Assembly (NCBI GenBank): GCA_016124425.1
Contig: WGNT01000083.1
Coordinates: forward strand, 1 to 58,517
Reading direction: 5' to 3'
Length of the DNA: 58,517 bases
Source of the DNA: Cytophagales bacterium
GTDB taxonomy: Bacteria; Bacteroidota; Bacteroidia; Cytophagales; Cyclobacteriaceae
Part shown: positions 1-9,593 of the stretch, one piece after another
How the letters are laid out: each line of letters opens with the position of its first letter
Position numbering within the stretch: the first letter of the stretch is position 1
Notes under the pieces: generated by a model
Database searches by the model: none
What the model saw: only the letters and a program-made list of their open reading frames with translations
Told to the model about the DNA's origin: nothing
Made by a program: the position numbers and the translations under genes

Positions 1-134
1 ACCCGCAGCCAGCCGAACGGAAAGCGGGTGGCAGGTGGTATTTCCGGTAGAAGTGCATAGGTCCAGCCTCCCTTCCCCGGAAATTTTTCCAGCAAGTAGT
101 TCTTGTCAACCAGAGGTTCTTTTGTCGTATTCAT
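1..134 (-). CDS. DUF1905-type protein, N-terminal fragment cut by the window edge
   Basis: This open frame begins with ATG at 134 and runs off the window start, giving 44 residues. The segment KFPGKGGWTYALLPEIP followed by PFGW resembles the N-terminal strands of DUF1905 proteins, small beta-barrel proteins sometimes fused to YdeI/OmpD-associated domains. No reaction is established for the family. It lies 45 nt behind proA on the same strand and may be the last gene of the proBA operon. The family call rests on one short motif, so it is moderate. The alternative is an unrelated small conserved protein. Confidence 0.55.
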   Translation of the reverse strand, partial: MNTTKEPLVDKNYLLEKFPGKGGWTYALLPEIPPATRFPFGWLR

Positions 135-179
135 CGGTTTTCCAAAGAACAAATAGCCGCAGAGAAGTATGATTTGGGT

Positions 180-1427
180 TTAGCTCCTTATCTGTCCGGT
201 GCCCTGAATCACCCATTTATAAGAGGTAAGTTCGTCAAGTGCCATAGGTCCTCTTGCATGTAATTTTTGGGTACTTATGCCAATTTCCGCACCAAGTCCG
301 AATTGCGCCCCGTCGGTAAACGCTGTTGAGGCATTCGCATATACCGCGGCGGCATCTACGGCACGTAGGAAATGGTTTACAACAGCCGCATCTTCCGCAA
401 TGATAGCTTCGCTATGTTTGGAACTATAGGTGGAAATATGCGTAAGGGCCTCTTCCATGTCAAAAACCGTCTTTATGGACATAGTGAGCGAAAGAAATTC
501 TGTACCGAAATGCGTTTCTTCGGCCTTTTCTAACAGGTCCTCTGGATAGGAGCCTTCCAATGCAGCGAAAGAAGCTTCATCCGCAAAAATCCGAACGTTT
601 TTTTGCGCTAATCCTTCACCGATTGCGGGGAGGTCGTCCAGTCGTTCCCTGTGGATAAGTAAACAGTCCAGGGCGTTGCACACGCTTACTCTTCTGGTTT
701 TTGCATTGAGGATGATCCCCTTTCCTTTTTCCAAATCAGCAGAGGCATCGTAATAGGTATGTACGATACCCGCTCCGGTTTCTATGACAGGGACTTTTGA
801 GTTTTCGCGGACAAAATTGATTAGGCCTTGACTTCCGCGGGGGATAATCACGTCTATGTAGTTCACAGCTTGCAGCATTTCACGGGTTGCCTCCCGATCG
901 GCGGGCAATAGGGTAACGATGTCTGTACTGACACCGTTTTTCTGTAATACAGTATGGATGATAGAAAGGATAGCTACATTTGAGTCATTCGCGTCGGAGC
1001 CTCCTTTAAGTACCAGGGCATTACCGGTCTTTAAGCAGAGGCTAAATACATCAAAGGTGACGTTGGGGCGGGATTCGTAGATAATACCGATCACCCCCAA
1101 TGGCACCCGCACCTTCTTTAGGTCCAAACCGTTAGGAAGTAATTTTGACTGTAAAACGTCGCCTAAGGGACAGGGCAGCGAAGCCACGTTCACCATGTCT
1201 TCGGCAATGTCCTTTATGCGGTCCGCGGTCAGTTTCAACCGATCATATTTGGGATCCTCGGGTTGCATCCGGGAGAGGTCGGATTCATTGGCGGCTAAGA
1301 TGTCAGGTATGCGTTCAGTTGCAGCTGCTGCCAAGTCGTTTAGAATTTGGTTGATCGTATCCTCGGATAGGAGTGCCAGCTGGCGACTCGCATTTCGGAC
1401 ACGTTTGAATAGTTCTTCTAATGCCAT
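180..1427 (-). CDS. proA: Gamma-glutamyl phosphate reductase
   Basis: Cytosolic second enzyme of proline synthesis. It reduces gamma-glutamyl phosphate with NADPH to glutamate-5-semialdehyde. The protein is 415 residues, the usual length, with an aldehyde-dehydrogenase fold. The catalytic cysteine lies in [11 protein letters not shown] (about Cys250), and the N-terminal half carries the [14 protein letters not shown] signature. The open frame extends 53 codons further upstream. ATG at 1427 ([10 protein letters not shown]) was chosen because homologues begin there and the extension overlaps the end of proB. proB ends 25 nt upstream on the same strand, so the two enzymes, which pass on a labile intermediate, are probably co-transcribed. 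No proC is present in the window. Confidence 0.95.
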   Translation of the reverse strand: MALEELFKRVRNASRQLALLSEDTINQILNDLAAAATERIPDILAANESDLSRMQPEDPKYDRLKLTADRIKDIAEDMVNVASLPCPLGDVLQSKLLPNGLDLKKVRVPLGVIGIIYESRPNVTFDVFSLCLKTGNALVLKGGSDANDSNVAILSIIHTVLQKNGVSTDIVTLLPADREATREMLQAVNYIDVIIPRGSQGLINFVRENSKVPVIETGAGIVHTYYDASADLEKGKGIILNAKTRRVSVCNALDCLLIHRERLDDLPAIGEGLAQKNVRIFADEASFAALEGSYPEDLLEKAEETHFGTEFLSLTMSIKTVFDMEEALTHISTYSSKHSEAIIAEDAAVVNHFLRAVDAAAVYANASTAFTDGAQFGLGAEIGISTQKLHARGPMALDELTSYKWVIQGTGQIRS

Positions 1428-1452
1428 TGTATAGGAATTTTGCGGCGAATGT

Positions 1453-2529
1453 TTAATTGTGCTCGTAAAGGTACAGGTAATCGTAGTGCACGATGGGGCG
1501 TTGATTTGCGACGCCGATTTTTTCCAAAGCGGCTTTCGCCCCATATTCGGCTTTCCCGATGCCCACCTTCTGTCCCTTTTCATCAAGGATGCGGATAATA
1601 TCTCCCTTTAGAAAGTCTCCTTTTACCTCAATGATGCCAATGGGAAGCAGGCTGCTAATATTTTGGGAGCTTAGGGCGCGCTTTGCTCCTTCGTTGATGA
1701 TGACTTCACCCTTGGAATAGTTGTCGCTATGGGCAATCCACTTTTTCTGGTTGTGTTTTGTTTTGCCTGGTTGAAAGTAGGTACATACCAACTCGTTTCG
1801 AAAGTATTCCATCAAAGCATCCCCCCTTCTCCCGTTGGCAATCAACACTTCAATTCCCAAATCGGCCGACTTTTTGGCCATGGACATCTTGGTCAACATT
1901 CCCCCACGGCCAAAAGAAGACTTACTGGATGAAACATATTGGTTGAGGTCCGGCATATCCTGACCCACTACCCGAATTAGCTCTGCATCTGGATCCGACG
2001 GGTGTCCTTTGTAGATCCCGTCCACATTGGTCAGCAAAATCAAGGTACTTGCGTCAATCATCGCCGCCACCAAGCCTGCCAATTCATCGTTGTCCGTGAA
2101 CATCAGTTCAGTGACAGCCACGGCGTCATTTTCATTGATAACCGGGATCACTTTGTTTTTGATAAGGCCATCCAGGCAATTTTTCATATTCAGGTAATGC
2201 ACCCGGTCCCGGAAATCCTCTTTGGTGACCATCAACTGGGCAATATGGTGGCCTTTTTCGAGAAAAAGATTTTTGTAGGAGCGGATCAGTTCGATCTGGC
2301 CGATGGAGGCCCAAACCTGCTTTTTGGTAACTGCATCCGTTTTGGGGTTTAGGGGTAAGGCCTTTCTGCCAAAAGCTACCGCTCCTGAAGTCACCAGTAC
2401 CACCTGCAGTCCGTTTTCGGATAGAAATACCATTTGATTAACCAAGGAAGCCATACGGTTATGGTCGGGGGTACCGTCGTCCTGCGTCAATACATTCGAT
2501 CCTATTTTGATGACAACCGTTTTGGCCAT
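1453..2529 (-). CDS. proB: Glutamate 5-kinase
   Basis: First step of proline synthesis: ATP-dependent phosphorylation of glutamate to gamma-glutamyl phosphate in the cytosol. The protein has 358 residues. An amino-acid-kinase domain (about residues 1-255) shows [10 protein letters not shown] at the start and the later [11 protein letters not shown] segment. A C-terminal PUA domain follows (about 265-345, with [18 protein letters not shown]), so this is the two-domain form in which proline feedback control is common. ATG at 2529 was preferred over a 46-codon upstream extension. It sits about 30 nt behind a well-formed promoter and matches family N-termini. It leads the proB-proA operon. Confidence 0.95.
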   Translation of the reverse strand: MAKTVVIKIGSNVLTQDDGTPDHNRMASLVNQMVFLSENGLQVVLVTSGAVAFGRKALPLNPKTDAVTKKQVWASIGQIELIRSYKNLFLEKGHHIAQLMVTKEDFRDRVHYLNMKNCLDGLIKNKVIPVINENDAVAVTELMFTDNDELAGLVAAMIDASTLILLTNVDGIYKGHPSDPDAELIRVVGQDMPDLNQYVSSSKSSFGRGGMLTKMSMAKKSADLGIEVLIANGRRGDALMEYFRNELVCTYFQPGKTKHNQKKWIAHSDNYSKGEVIINEGAKRALSSQNISSLLPIGIIEVKGDFLKGDIIRILDEKGQKVGIGKAEYGAKAALEKIGVANQRPIVHYDYLYLYEHN

Positions 2530-2566
2530 GTGGAGGTGATTTCTGAAAGTGTCCCTGTGAAGTATG

Positions 2567-2596
2567 CAAAAATAGGAAGGATTAAGGAATATGCAA
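2567..2596 (-). promoter_or_regulatory. Bacteroidota-type promoter of proBA
   Basis: On the minus strand a -33 box TTG (2594-2596) is followed after 19 nt by TATTTTTG (2567-2574), an exact match to the Bacteroidota -7 consensus TAnnTTTG. Transcription would start near 2560 and give a leader of about 30 nt before the proB ATG. This is one of the two best-formed promoters in the window. Confidence 0.6.
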
Positions 2597-3282
2597 TTCC
2601 GGCATGAAGCCAGTGCTTCAAATGCGTTCGTCTTTACTTTGGGAAAAAGAAGGACCACGGAGGTCACAAAGTTTTTTTACACGCTCGTCGTGGTTTGCCA
2701 CCGCGACGGACAGATAAAAGGAATTTTCAATTCCGGTAGGTAGGGAATTTGTCGAGCTATAGTGTCTCTGCTCCGAAACTGCCCCACCCTAATCTTCTCC
2801 ATTTGGGGAGGGCGATCGATTACATTCTTCCGGTTCTGATGAAATTGTATCAAAACTATGTTTAACTCCTCCTGAAAAAATAGGCTGTAGGCCTTGTCCC
2901 GAGATAAGAAAGGGATTCGGCTGATTTGAAAAGATTTTTTATTTTTGTTATTTCCAGCCCCAACCGGGGCGGAATAAGTAACCTCGAGTGTTGCGATGCG
3001 TGGGTTCTGCAACGCCTAACCAGATGATTACAAAAGCGCGATTGTGTTTTGGCAGTGGGGATGGTTGAAGTAGCCAACCTTTCCCACCAATACCCGATAC
3101 TGCTTGGTTCTGCTAAGGCCTGGCGGCAGCTAGGTATCTATCGATATTCCCTTCCCAATAAACCATCCTGAGTTTAAAAAAATCAGGTATTATTTGTTTT
3201 CCCTTTTTTAATTTTTGAAATTAATCGCTGAAACAAAACGAAGCGTAGACAAGTGATTGTTTGCCTCAAACCCAAAATAACT
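2597..3282. other. Gene-free intergenic region rich in small palindromes
   Basis: The space between divergent proB and the oxidoreductase operon. Open frames here (2677-3012, 2862-3077) have no recognisable protein features. It contains ACCACGGAGGTCACAAAG (2654-2671), a motif also seen near 31.6 kb; a hairpin GGAATT-TTC-AATTCC (2720-2734); a C/G-run palindrome (2781-2813) with CCCC and GGGG blocks; GCCCC-AACC-GGGGC (2957-2970); and GTTGC/GCAAC arms (2990-3013). This looks like decayed interspersed repeats. The promoter of the plus-strand operon should lie in 3150-3282, but no exact TAnnTTTG box was found there. Confidence 0.5.
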
Positions 3283-5061
3283 ATGAATCCTACCGATACC
3301 CAAAATCCGGAGTATTACCACAAGGTGGTGGATTGCCAATATGCCTGCCCCGCCCACACGCCTGTTCCCCAGTACATACGCTTAATCGCAGCCGAAAAGT
3401 ACACGGAAGCCTATATGATCAACTGGGAAAGCAATGTCTTTCCGGGAATCTTGGGCAGAACCTGTGACAGACCCTGTGAACCCGCCTGTCGTCGCGTGCG
3501 TGTAGAAGAAGAACCCGTTGCCATCTGCCGTCTCAAACGGGTTGCCGCCGACAACAAGGGAAATGTAAAACAACATATGCCGCAAGGCCCTTTTCCATCT
3601 AATGGAAAGAAAATAGCCCTCATCGGCGGTGGTCCGGCTTCGCTTACGGTAGCGAGAGACCTGGCACCATTGGGATATGAAATACATCTTTTTGATGAAC
3701 AGATTGCGGGCGGCGGTATGATGCGTAGCCAAATTCCGGCCTTTCGGCTCCCGGAGGAGGTATTGAATGAAGAAGTCAATTACATTCTTGAACTAGGGAT
3801 CCACACGCAGTTTCTTACCTACGTGGACAGCTTAAGGGGTATCTTGAAAAAGGAATACGATGCTGTGTTCGTAGGAACAGGTGCCCCTAGAGGACGTGAT
3901 CTACCAAAACTTCCCGGAAGAAATGCCGCAGACGCCTATATCCACATTGGCATCGAGTGGCTGGCGTCGGTCGCTTTTGAACATACCCATAAGATCGGAA
4001 AAAAGGTAATTGTTCTTGGCGGTGGTAATACTGCCATGGACTGCTGCCGTACGTCACGGCGACTGGGAGGTGAGGAGGTAAAAGTGGTCGTACGAAGCCC
4101 CTTCAGCACGATGAAAGCCTCTCCTTGGGAAAAGGAAGATGCCATGCACGAGGATATTCAGATTTTCGACAACCACGTCCCGCTAAGCTTCGAGATGGCC
4201 GAAGGGAAGTTGACGGGAATGATGTTTCAGAAGGTGAAAGCTGTCTTTGACGATAAGGGTAAGCGGCAACTTGTTCCCACCGGGGAGCCCGATGTATTTA
4301 TTGCCGCAGATGAAGTGCTCATCGCGATAGGTCAGGAAAATAGTTTCCCTTGGATTGAGCGGGATTTGGGATTGGAGTTTGACGAATGGGAAATGCCCGT
4401 GGTGGATAAAACAACCTTTCAGTCCACATTGCCGAAGGTGTTTTTTGGAGGTGACGCTGCCTTTGGGCCGGAAAACGTGATTACCGCAGTCGCGCATGGT
4501 CATCAGGCGGCTGTTTCGATGCATTTCTACTGTCGGGGGAAAGACATCACCCAAAGACCCTCTCCCTATACCAACCTGATCAGTACCAAGATGGGAATCC
4601 ACGAATGGAGCTATGATAGCGAAGTTGCCAAAGATCAACGCTATGCTGTACCTCAAGCTGCTAAGGAAATCACGCTCGTAGACCGGAAAAAAGAGGTTGA
4701 ACTGGGATTTGACGTAGCCACGGGCTTTAAGGAAGCACAGCGATGCCTCAACTGTGATGTGCAGACTGTATTCAGCGAAGACCGCTGCATCGAATGCGAC
4801 GCTTGCATGGATATCTGTCCCACCTCCTGTATTACGTTCACAGCTAACGCTCCGGAAATGGAGCTGAGAAAAAACCTGCTTGTCCCGGCTGAAAACCTCA
4901 CTCAGGACATCCTGGTATCAGATCAACTCAAGACGGGACGGGTGATGGTAAAAGACGAAGACGTCTGTCTCCACTGCGGACTTTGTGCGGAGCGATGTCC
5001 AACGTCAGCATGGGATATGCAGCAATATTTTTATAATGTTACTAAAGCAAGTAGTATATGA
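3283..5061 (+). CDS. GltD-like FAD/NAD(P)H iron-sulfur oxidoreductase with C-terminal 2[4Fe-4S] domain
   Basis: A 592-residue cytosolic flavoprotein of the glutamate-synthase small-subunit type. An N-terminal cysteine cluster (about Cys18/22 and Cys61/65/69 in GRTCDRPCEPACRR) is followed by an FAD fold (ALIGGGPASL, about residue 114) and an NAD(P)H fold (VIVLGGGNTAMDCC, about 246). Near the C-terminus are two ferredoxin motifs, CIECDACMDICP (about 502) and CLHCGLCAERCP (about 562). It overlaps the next gene by 4 nt and heads an operon with 2-oxoacid:ferredoxin oxidoreductase subunits. I infer that it moves electrons between NAD(P)H and the keto-acid oxidoreductase. No glutamate-synthase large subunit is nearby, so a gltD label would mislead. 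ATG at 3283 was chosen over GTG at 3253. Confidence 0.85.
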   Translation: MNPTDTQNPEYYHKVVDCQYACPAHTPVPQYIRLIAAEKYTEAYMINWESNVFPGILGRTCDRPCEPACRRVRVEEEPVAICRLKRVAADNKGNVKQHMPQGPFPSNGKKIALIGGGPASLTVARDLAPLGYEIHLFDEQIAGGGMMRSQIPAFRLPEEVLNEEVNYILELGIHTQFLTYVDSLRGILKKEYDAVFVGTGAPRGRDLPKLPGRNAADAYIHIGIEWLASVAFEHTHKIGKKVIVLGGGNTAMDCCRTSRRLGGEEVKVVVRSPFSTMKASPWEKEDAMHEDIQIFDNHVPLSFEMAEGKLTGMMFQKVKAVFDDKGKRQLVPTGEPDVFIAADEVLIAIGQENSFPWIERDLGLEFDEWEMPVVDKTTFQSTLPKVFFGGDAAFGPENVITAVAHGHQAAVSMHFYCRGKDITQRPSPYTNLISTKMGIHEWSYDSEVAKDQRYAVPQAAKEITLVDRKKEVELGFDVATGFKEAQRCLNCDVQTVFSEDRCIECDACMDICPTSCITFTANAPEMELRKNLLVPAENLTQDILVSDQLKTGRVMVKDEDVCLHCGLCAERCPTSAWDMQQYFYNVTKASSI

Positions 5062-6917
5062 GCGGTGTTAATGAACAGGTTTTAGGCAGGGTGAATGACT
5101 TTGTCATCAGGTTTGCCAATGTAAACGGTACAGGATCGGCAAGTGCGAATTTTCTTTTCGCAAAGGCCATCTTCCGAATGGGAATTCCGGTGACTCCTAA
5201 AAACATCTTTCCTTCCAACATTCAGGGCCTACCCACTTGGTACGAAGTTCGTGTCAGTGAAAAAGGATACTTGGGACGAAGGGAAGGTATTGATTTGGTG
5301 GTAGCTGTCAATGCACAAAGTTTTGAGAAGGATATTCATAGCGTTCGCCCCGGAGGGTACCTGATCTACGACAGTACAAAAAAAATGCATCAGACCCTCA
5401 TTCGGGAGGATATCCATTATTTGGGAATTCCGATGATGGAAATGTGCAATGCCCATTTTTCAGATCCGAGACAGCGACAGCTATTTAAAAATATCATTTA
5501 TGTTGGTGCATTGTCGGTCCTGCTGTCGATTGAATTTGAGGTGCTCGAGGCGCTTCTTGCGGAGCAGTTTGCCGGCAAGGAAAAACTGATTGCGCCAAAC
5601 ATAAAGGCCCTGAAGCTTGGGATAAATTATGTATTGGAGCAATTCCCTTATCCATTAGAATTTCATCTGGCGCGACGGGATCTGGTCAAGAATAGGATTC
5701 TTGTCGATGGGAATACTGCATGTGGTTTGGGTGCTGTCTATGGCGGAGCCACAGTAGTGGCTTGGTATCCCATTACCCCTTCCACTTCTGTCGCAGAGGC
5801 TTTTGACAAGTATGCAGCGAAATTCCGCATTGATCAGGTTACAGGGAAAAAGAATTACGCAATTGTCCAAGCTGAGGACGAACTGGCAGCCATCGGCATG
5901 GTCATCGGGGCAAACTGGAATGGGGCGAGGTCCTTTACGGCGACAAGCGGTCCGGGAGTCTCTCTTATGAATGAGTTTATCGGACTCTCTTATTTTGCCG
6001 AGATACCGGCGGTTTTGATTGACGTGCAGCGTGCAGGCCCAAGCACCGGCATGCCTACCCGAACACAGCAATCCGATGTCCTACTAGCGGCCTATGCTTC
6101 CCATGGAGATACCAAGCACGTGCTGCTTTTTCCTGCTTCGCCTAAAGAATGCTTCGAATTGACTGCCGCGAGTTTTGACTTAGCGGAATACCTACAGACA
6201 CTCGTTATCGTGATGACAGATTTGGATCTCGGAATGAACGATCATATGAGCGAACCATTTGAATGGGACGATGCTGCTGACTATAACAGGGGCAAAGTGC
6301 TAAATGAGGAGGAGCTTGAAAACATGGGGAGGTTTGGAAGGTACCTTGATGTAGATGGGGACGGTATTCCTTACCGGACCATTCCTGGAACCCACCCTAC
6401 GAAAGGTGGCTTTACCACTAGAGGTACTTCCCGTGACGAATATGCTGCTTATACAGAGGACAATAAAGCCTATCAACGAAATATGGAACGCTTACTTGCC
6501 AAATGGGAAACCGCACGTTCACTTGTGCCGACACCGGTGCTTTACCAGGAAGCGAATAGGCATGCCTATGGAATCCTCTTTTACGGAACTTCTACCTATT
6601 CATCCGAAGAAGCAAAGGATATCCTTGGAGAAAGAGGCATATATGTGGATGCTATCCGCATAAAGGCTTTTCCATTTAATACCGATGTCAGCGACTTTAT
6701 AGCAGCTCATCAACAGGTATTTATTATTGAACAAAATAGGGATGCCCAATTGAGGTCACTATTGATGATGGACCTTTCTATAGCGCCGGAGAAGTTGGTT
6801 CCGGTTTTAAACTTTGACGGAATGCCCATTACGGCAGATTTTATTGCAAACACCATTGCCTCACACCTATATCAAGAAAAAGACATTCAAGATGACTTAT
6901 ATCAAACCCATATTTAG
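5058..6917 (+). CDS. korA: 2-oxoacid:ferredoxin oxidoreductase, fused gamma-alpha subunit
   Basis: Together with the next gene this forms a thiamine-diphosphate enzyme that interconverts a 2-oxoacid plus CoA with acyl-CoA, CO2 and reduced ferredoxin. The 619-residue chain joins a gamma-type domain (about residues 10-190, beginning VIRFANVNGTGSASANFLFA) to an alpha-type domain (about 205-560). The alpha part shows WYPITPSTSVAE, AEDELAAIGMVIGANWNGAR and TSGPGVSLMNEF. The start codon overlaps the stop of the flavoprotein gene (ATGA). The likely substrate is 2-oxoglutarate or pyruvate; the sequence alone does not decide, and kor is used by family convention. Confidence 0.85.
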   Translation: MSGVNEQVLGRVNDFVIRFANVNGTGSASANFLFAKAIFRMGIPVTPKNIFPSNIQGLPTWYEVRVSEKGYLGRREGIDLVVAVNAQSFEKDIHSVRPGGYLIYDSTKKMHQTLIREDIHYLGIPMMEMCNAHFSDPRQRQLFKNIIYVGALSVLLSIEFEVLEALLAEQFAGKEKLIAPNIKALKLGINYVLEQFPYPLEFHLARRDLVKNRILVDGNTACGLGAVYGGATVVAWYPITPSTSVAEAFDKYAAKFRIDQVTGKKNYAIVQAEDELAAIGMVIGANWNGARSFTATSGPGVSLMNEFIGLSYFAEIPAVLIDVQRAGPSTGMPTRTQQSDVLLAAYASHGDTKHVLLFPASPKECFELTAASFDLAEYLQTLVIVMTDLDLGMNDHMSEPFEWDDAADYNRGKVLNEEELENMGRFGRYLDVDGDGIPYRTIPGTHPTKGGFTTRGTSRDEYAAYTEDNKAYQRNMERLLAKWETARSLVPTPVLYQEANRHAYGILFYGTSTYSSEEAKDILGERGIYVDAIRIKAFPFNTDVSDFIAAHQQVFIIEQNRDAQLRSLLMMDLSIAPEKLVPVLNFDGMPITADFIANTIASHLYQEKDIQDDLYQTHI

Positions 6918-7944
6918 GCACCCCAATCTGCCCAAAAATAAAATCGGCTATACCCTTAAAGAATACGAAGGAGCGATTTCAAACCTGTGTGCCGGCTGCG
7001 GCCATGACAGTATCAGCACGGCTATTGTTCAGGCTTGTTTCGACCTTTCTATTGCACCCCACAAAGTAGCTAAAATCTCGGGAATTGGTTGTTCCTCCAA
7101 GACGCCGGCGTTTTTCCTCGGAAATTCACATGGATTCAATTCCGTACACGGCAGAATGCCTTCTGTGGCGACGGGAGCCAATCTCGCCAATAAGGAGTTG
7201 GTGTACTTTGGCGTCTCCGGAGATGGGGATACTGCATCCATTGGCATGGGACAGTTTGTGCATGCCATACGGAGAAACGTCAACATGGTTTATCTGGTAA
7301 TGAATAATGGTTGCTATGGATTGACCAAAGGGCAAGATTCTGCCACTGCTGATCAAGGTTCAAAGAGCAAGGCGGGTTCCATAAACCCATTTCAACCTGT
7401 AGATTTGGCGAGTTTGGCTGTAGAACTAGGCGCAACATTTGTCGCCCAAAGTTTTAGCGGAGATAAGGGACAGCTTGTTCCGCTCATCAAAGCTGCCATT
7501 CACCACAAAGGCTTTGCTTTTATCAACGTCATCTCTCCCTGTGTCACGTTCAACAACAATGTAGGTTCTACTAAATCATACGATTATGTCCGTGAACATA
7601 TGGAAGCTACGTCCACACTTGATTTCGTCCCCATGGAGCAGGAAATCCGTGTAGCCTATGAGGCGGGTCAGGTTGCCAGGGTGACCATGCATGACGGCAC
7701 GCGTTTACAGTTGCACAAATTGGAAAACGATTGGGATCCGCAGGACCGGCTCTCAGCAATGAATGCCATACAACGCGCACGGGCAAAGGAAGAGATCATC
7801 ACCGGATTGCTTTACCTTGAGACAAGGTACGGCGATTTGCATGATATCTTGGAAACTACCCACACGCCATTAAACAAGCTTACTTCCAAAGAACTCAATC
7901 CAGGGGCAGCGGCCTTGGATGAAATTAATCATGCATTTAGTTGA
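6892..7944 (+). CDS. korB: 2-oxoacid:ferredoxin oxidoreductase, beta (thiamine diphosphate) subunit
   Basis: The 350-residue beta subunit carries the thiamine-diphosphate/magnesium motif: GDGDTASIG (about residue 111) ending in MNNGCYGLTKGQ (about 137). Near the N-terminus CAGCGHDSIS holds the cysteines commonly seen in this subunit. No separate ferredoxin domain is present; the iron-sulfur clusters of the complex would come largely from the flavoprotein encoded first in the operon. ATG at 6892 (MTYIKPIFRH) was chosen. It overlaps the end of korA by 26 nt, implying translational coupling. The upstream extension only re-reads korA in another frame. Confidence 0.87.
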   Translation: MTYIKPIFRHPNLPKNKIGYTLKEYEGAISNLCAGCGHDSISTAIVQACFDLSIAPHKVAKISGIGCSSKTPAFFLGNSHGFNSVHGRMPSVATGANLANKELVYFGVSGDGDTASIGMGQFVHAIRRNVNMVYLVMNNGCYGLTKGQDSATADQGSKSKAGSINPFQPVDLASLAVELGATFVAQSFSGDKGQLVPLIKAAIHHKGFAFINVISPCVTFNNNVGSTKSYDYVREHMEATSTLDFVPMEQEIRVAYEAGQVARVTMHDGTRLQLHKLENDWDPQDRLSAMNAIQRARAKEEIITGLLYLETRYGDLHDILETTHTPLNKLTSKELNPGAAALDEINHAFS

Positions 7945-8031
7945 GCGGTATAGCTATATTTCATTTCTCAGTGTGGTATATTCGCCTAAGTGAACGTTGA
8001 AGTACCACCTGTAAGCTATCCACATATCCAG

Positions 8032-8060
8032 CAGGTGTGATTAGATCGCCGTCACACCTG
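8032..8060 (+). terminator. Perfect 9-bp stem-loop after the keto-acid oxidoreductase operon
   Basis: Arms CAGGTGTGA (8032-8040) and TCACACCTG (8052-8060) pair perfectly around an 11-nt loop. They are followed by TTTAG only, so the U-tract is weak. It lies 88 nt behind korB and before the sulfatase block. It may be a weak terminator, or a binding site, since the arms also form an interrupted palindrome. Confidence 0.4.
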
Positions 8061-8196
8061 TTTAGGGACTAACTGTACGCATTGCGGATAAAGAAAAACT
8101 TAAAATAACAAAATGCCCAGGGGTACGATCAACGAAGCTTAGGGCACGGCGATGCCGAAAGTGGTTTCAACCCTTATGGAATGTTCGATAACGCGA

Positions 8197-9561
8197 ATGA
8201 AACATTATTTACTACGTATTTTATTCTTTTTTAGCATTTGGTTTAGCGCTTATGCTAGTTTTGCCCAGCAAACTACCGGAGGGCAGAAACCTAACATCCT
8301 ATTGATTTTCACAGATGATCAAGGGTATCACGATGTGTCCTACTACGGTACCGCGGATATCAGGACACCACATATTGATGCCTTGCGGAATGAGGGCATG
8401 CGGATGGATTATTTTTATGCAAATTCTCCCGTTTGCGCGCCGACCAGGGCTGCGTTGATGTCAGGTCGTTATCCAGACCGTGTGGGGGTACCCGGCCTTA
8501 TCCGCTCTACGCCTGATAACAACTGGGGGTTTTTGGATCCTACAACAACGCTGATGCCCGCCAAGCTCAAACACGCTGGCTACCATACGGCGCATATCGG
8601 TAAGTGGAACCTGGGGTTTGAAAGTCCAAACCTGCCCAACGAGCACGGCTTCGACTATTTTCATGGCTGGCTGGAAGATATGATGGACGACTACCGGTCC
8701 CACCGGCGGCACGGGAGGAACTATATGCGGCTTAACGGGGATACCATAGATCCGGAGGGCCACGCTACGGACATCTTCACCCAATGGTCGGTGGATTATA
8801 TCCACGAACGGGGACATCAGGATGGGCCATTTTTTCTATATTTGGCCTACAACGCGCCGCATTTTCCGGTTCAGCCCCCGCAGGACTGGCTTGATAACGT
8901 GAAAAAAAGGGAGCCAGGCATCAGTGAGAAGAGGGCCGCGCTAGTGGCATTTATAGAACATATGGATGATGGTATCGGAAAGGTGGTTAAGGCGCTAAAG
9001 GAAAGCGGTCAATACGAAAACACCCTGATTATATTTACCGGTGACAACGGCGGACATCTACCCGATTTAGCGAATAACGGGCCGTTGAGAGACGGCAAAC
9101 AAAGCATGTACGAAGGTGGGCTTAGGGTTCCCACGGTAGTCTCCTGGCCGGGGGTTGTACAGCCCGGTACCGTATCGGAACAGGTCAACCTCTCCATGGA
9201 TATCTTTCCGACACTTGCCGAAATCGCCGGTGTGCGGTTGGACGAAAAAGTGAACGGGAGGAGCTTTTTGCCCACCCTGCTGGGACAGCCCATGGGGGAA
9301 GAACAACGACCGTTGTATTTCGTGCGTAGGGAAGGGGGGACCCGGTATGGTGGCAAAGCCTACCATGCCCTTAGACTGGGGGACTGGAAATTGCTTCAAA
9401 ACTGTCCGTATCAGCCCATGGAGCTTTACAACCTCCGGGATGATCCGATGGAGGAAAAGAATGTCATAAAGGATAACCCGAACATATACCAGCAATTAAA
9501 TGCTTTGTTGATGTCCCATATCCAGGAAGGCGGGAAGACCCCGTGGCAAAAACCGGAATAG
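8197..9561 (+). CDS. Exported sulfatase, unusual active-site variant
   Basis: Family S1 formylglycine sulfatase of 454 residues that should hydrolyse sulfate esters outside the cytoplasm. A signal peptide precedes AQQTTGGQKPNI. Metal-binding FTDDQGY and the modification site CAPTR (Cys80, C-x-P-x-R type) are present, as are TGDNGG and LRDGKQSMYEGGLRVP further on. The sulfate-binding segment normally reading GKWHLG is GKWNLG here (Lys136, Asn138), so a usual active-site histidine is replaced. ATG at 8197 was chosen because it places the signal peptide at the N-terminus. First gene of a five-gene sulfatase/phosphatase block. The substrate cannot be told from sequence. Confidence 0.85.
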   Translation: MKHYLLRILFFFSIWFSAYASFAQQTTGGQKPNILLIFTDDQGYHDVSYYGTADIRTPHIDALRNEGMRMDYFYANSPVCAPTRAALMSGRYPDRVGVPGLIRSTPDNNWGFLDPTTTLMPAKLKHAGYHTAHIGKWNLGFESPNLPNEHGFDYFHGWLEDMMDDYRSHRRHGRNYMRLNGDTIDPEGHATDIFTQWSVDYIHERGHQDGPFFLYLAYNAPHFPVQPPQDWLDNVKKREPGISEKRAALVAFIEHMDDGIGKVVKALKESGQYENTLIIFTGDNGGHLPDLANNGPLRDGKQSMYEGGLRVPTVVSWPGVVQPGTVSEQVNLSMDIFPTLAEIAGVRLDEKVNGRSFLPTLLGQPMGEEQRPLYFVRREGGTRYGGKAYHALRLGDWKLLQNCPYQPMELYNLRDDPMEEKNVIKDNPNIYQQLNALLMSHIQEGGKTPWQKPE

Positions 9562-9593
9562 CTGTAGATCCATATTAACCAGAAACCAGATAG

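Noticed and set aside
2677..3077. Two overlapping frames of 111 and 71 codons between proB and the oxidoreductase operon
   Set aside because: They lie over inverted repeats, lack recognisable domains and have no credible start context.
4183..4656. Long antisense frames in the flavoprotein and sulfatase genes (for example 157 codons here, 144 codons at 14355-14789)
   Set aside because: They lie opposite strongly supported genes and follow their codon pattern as shadows; no domain is visible.
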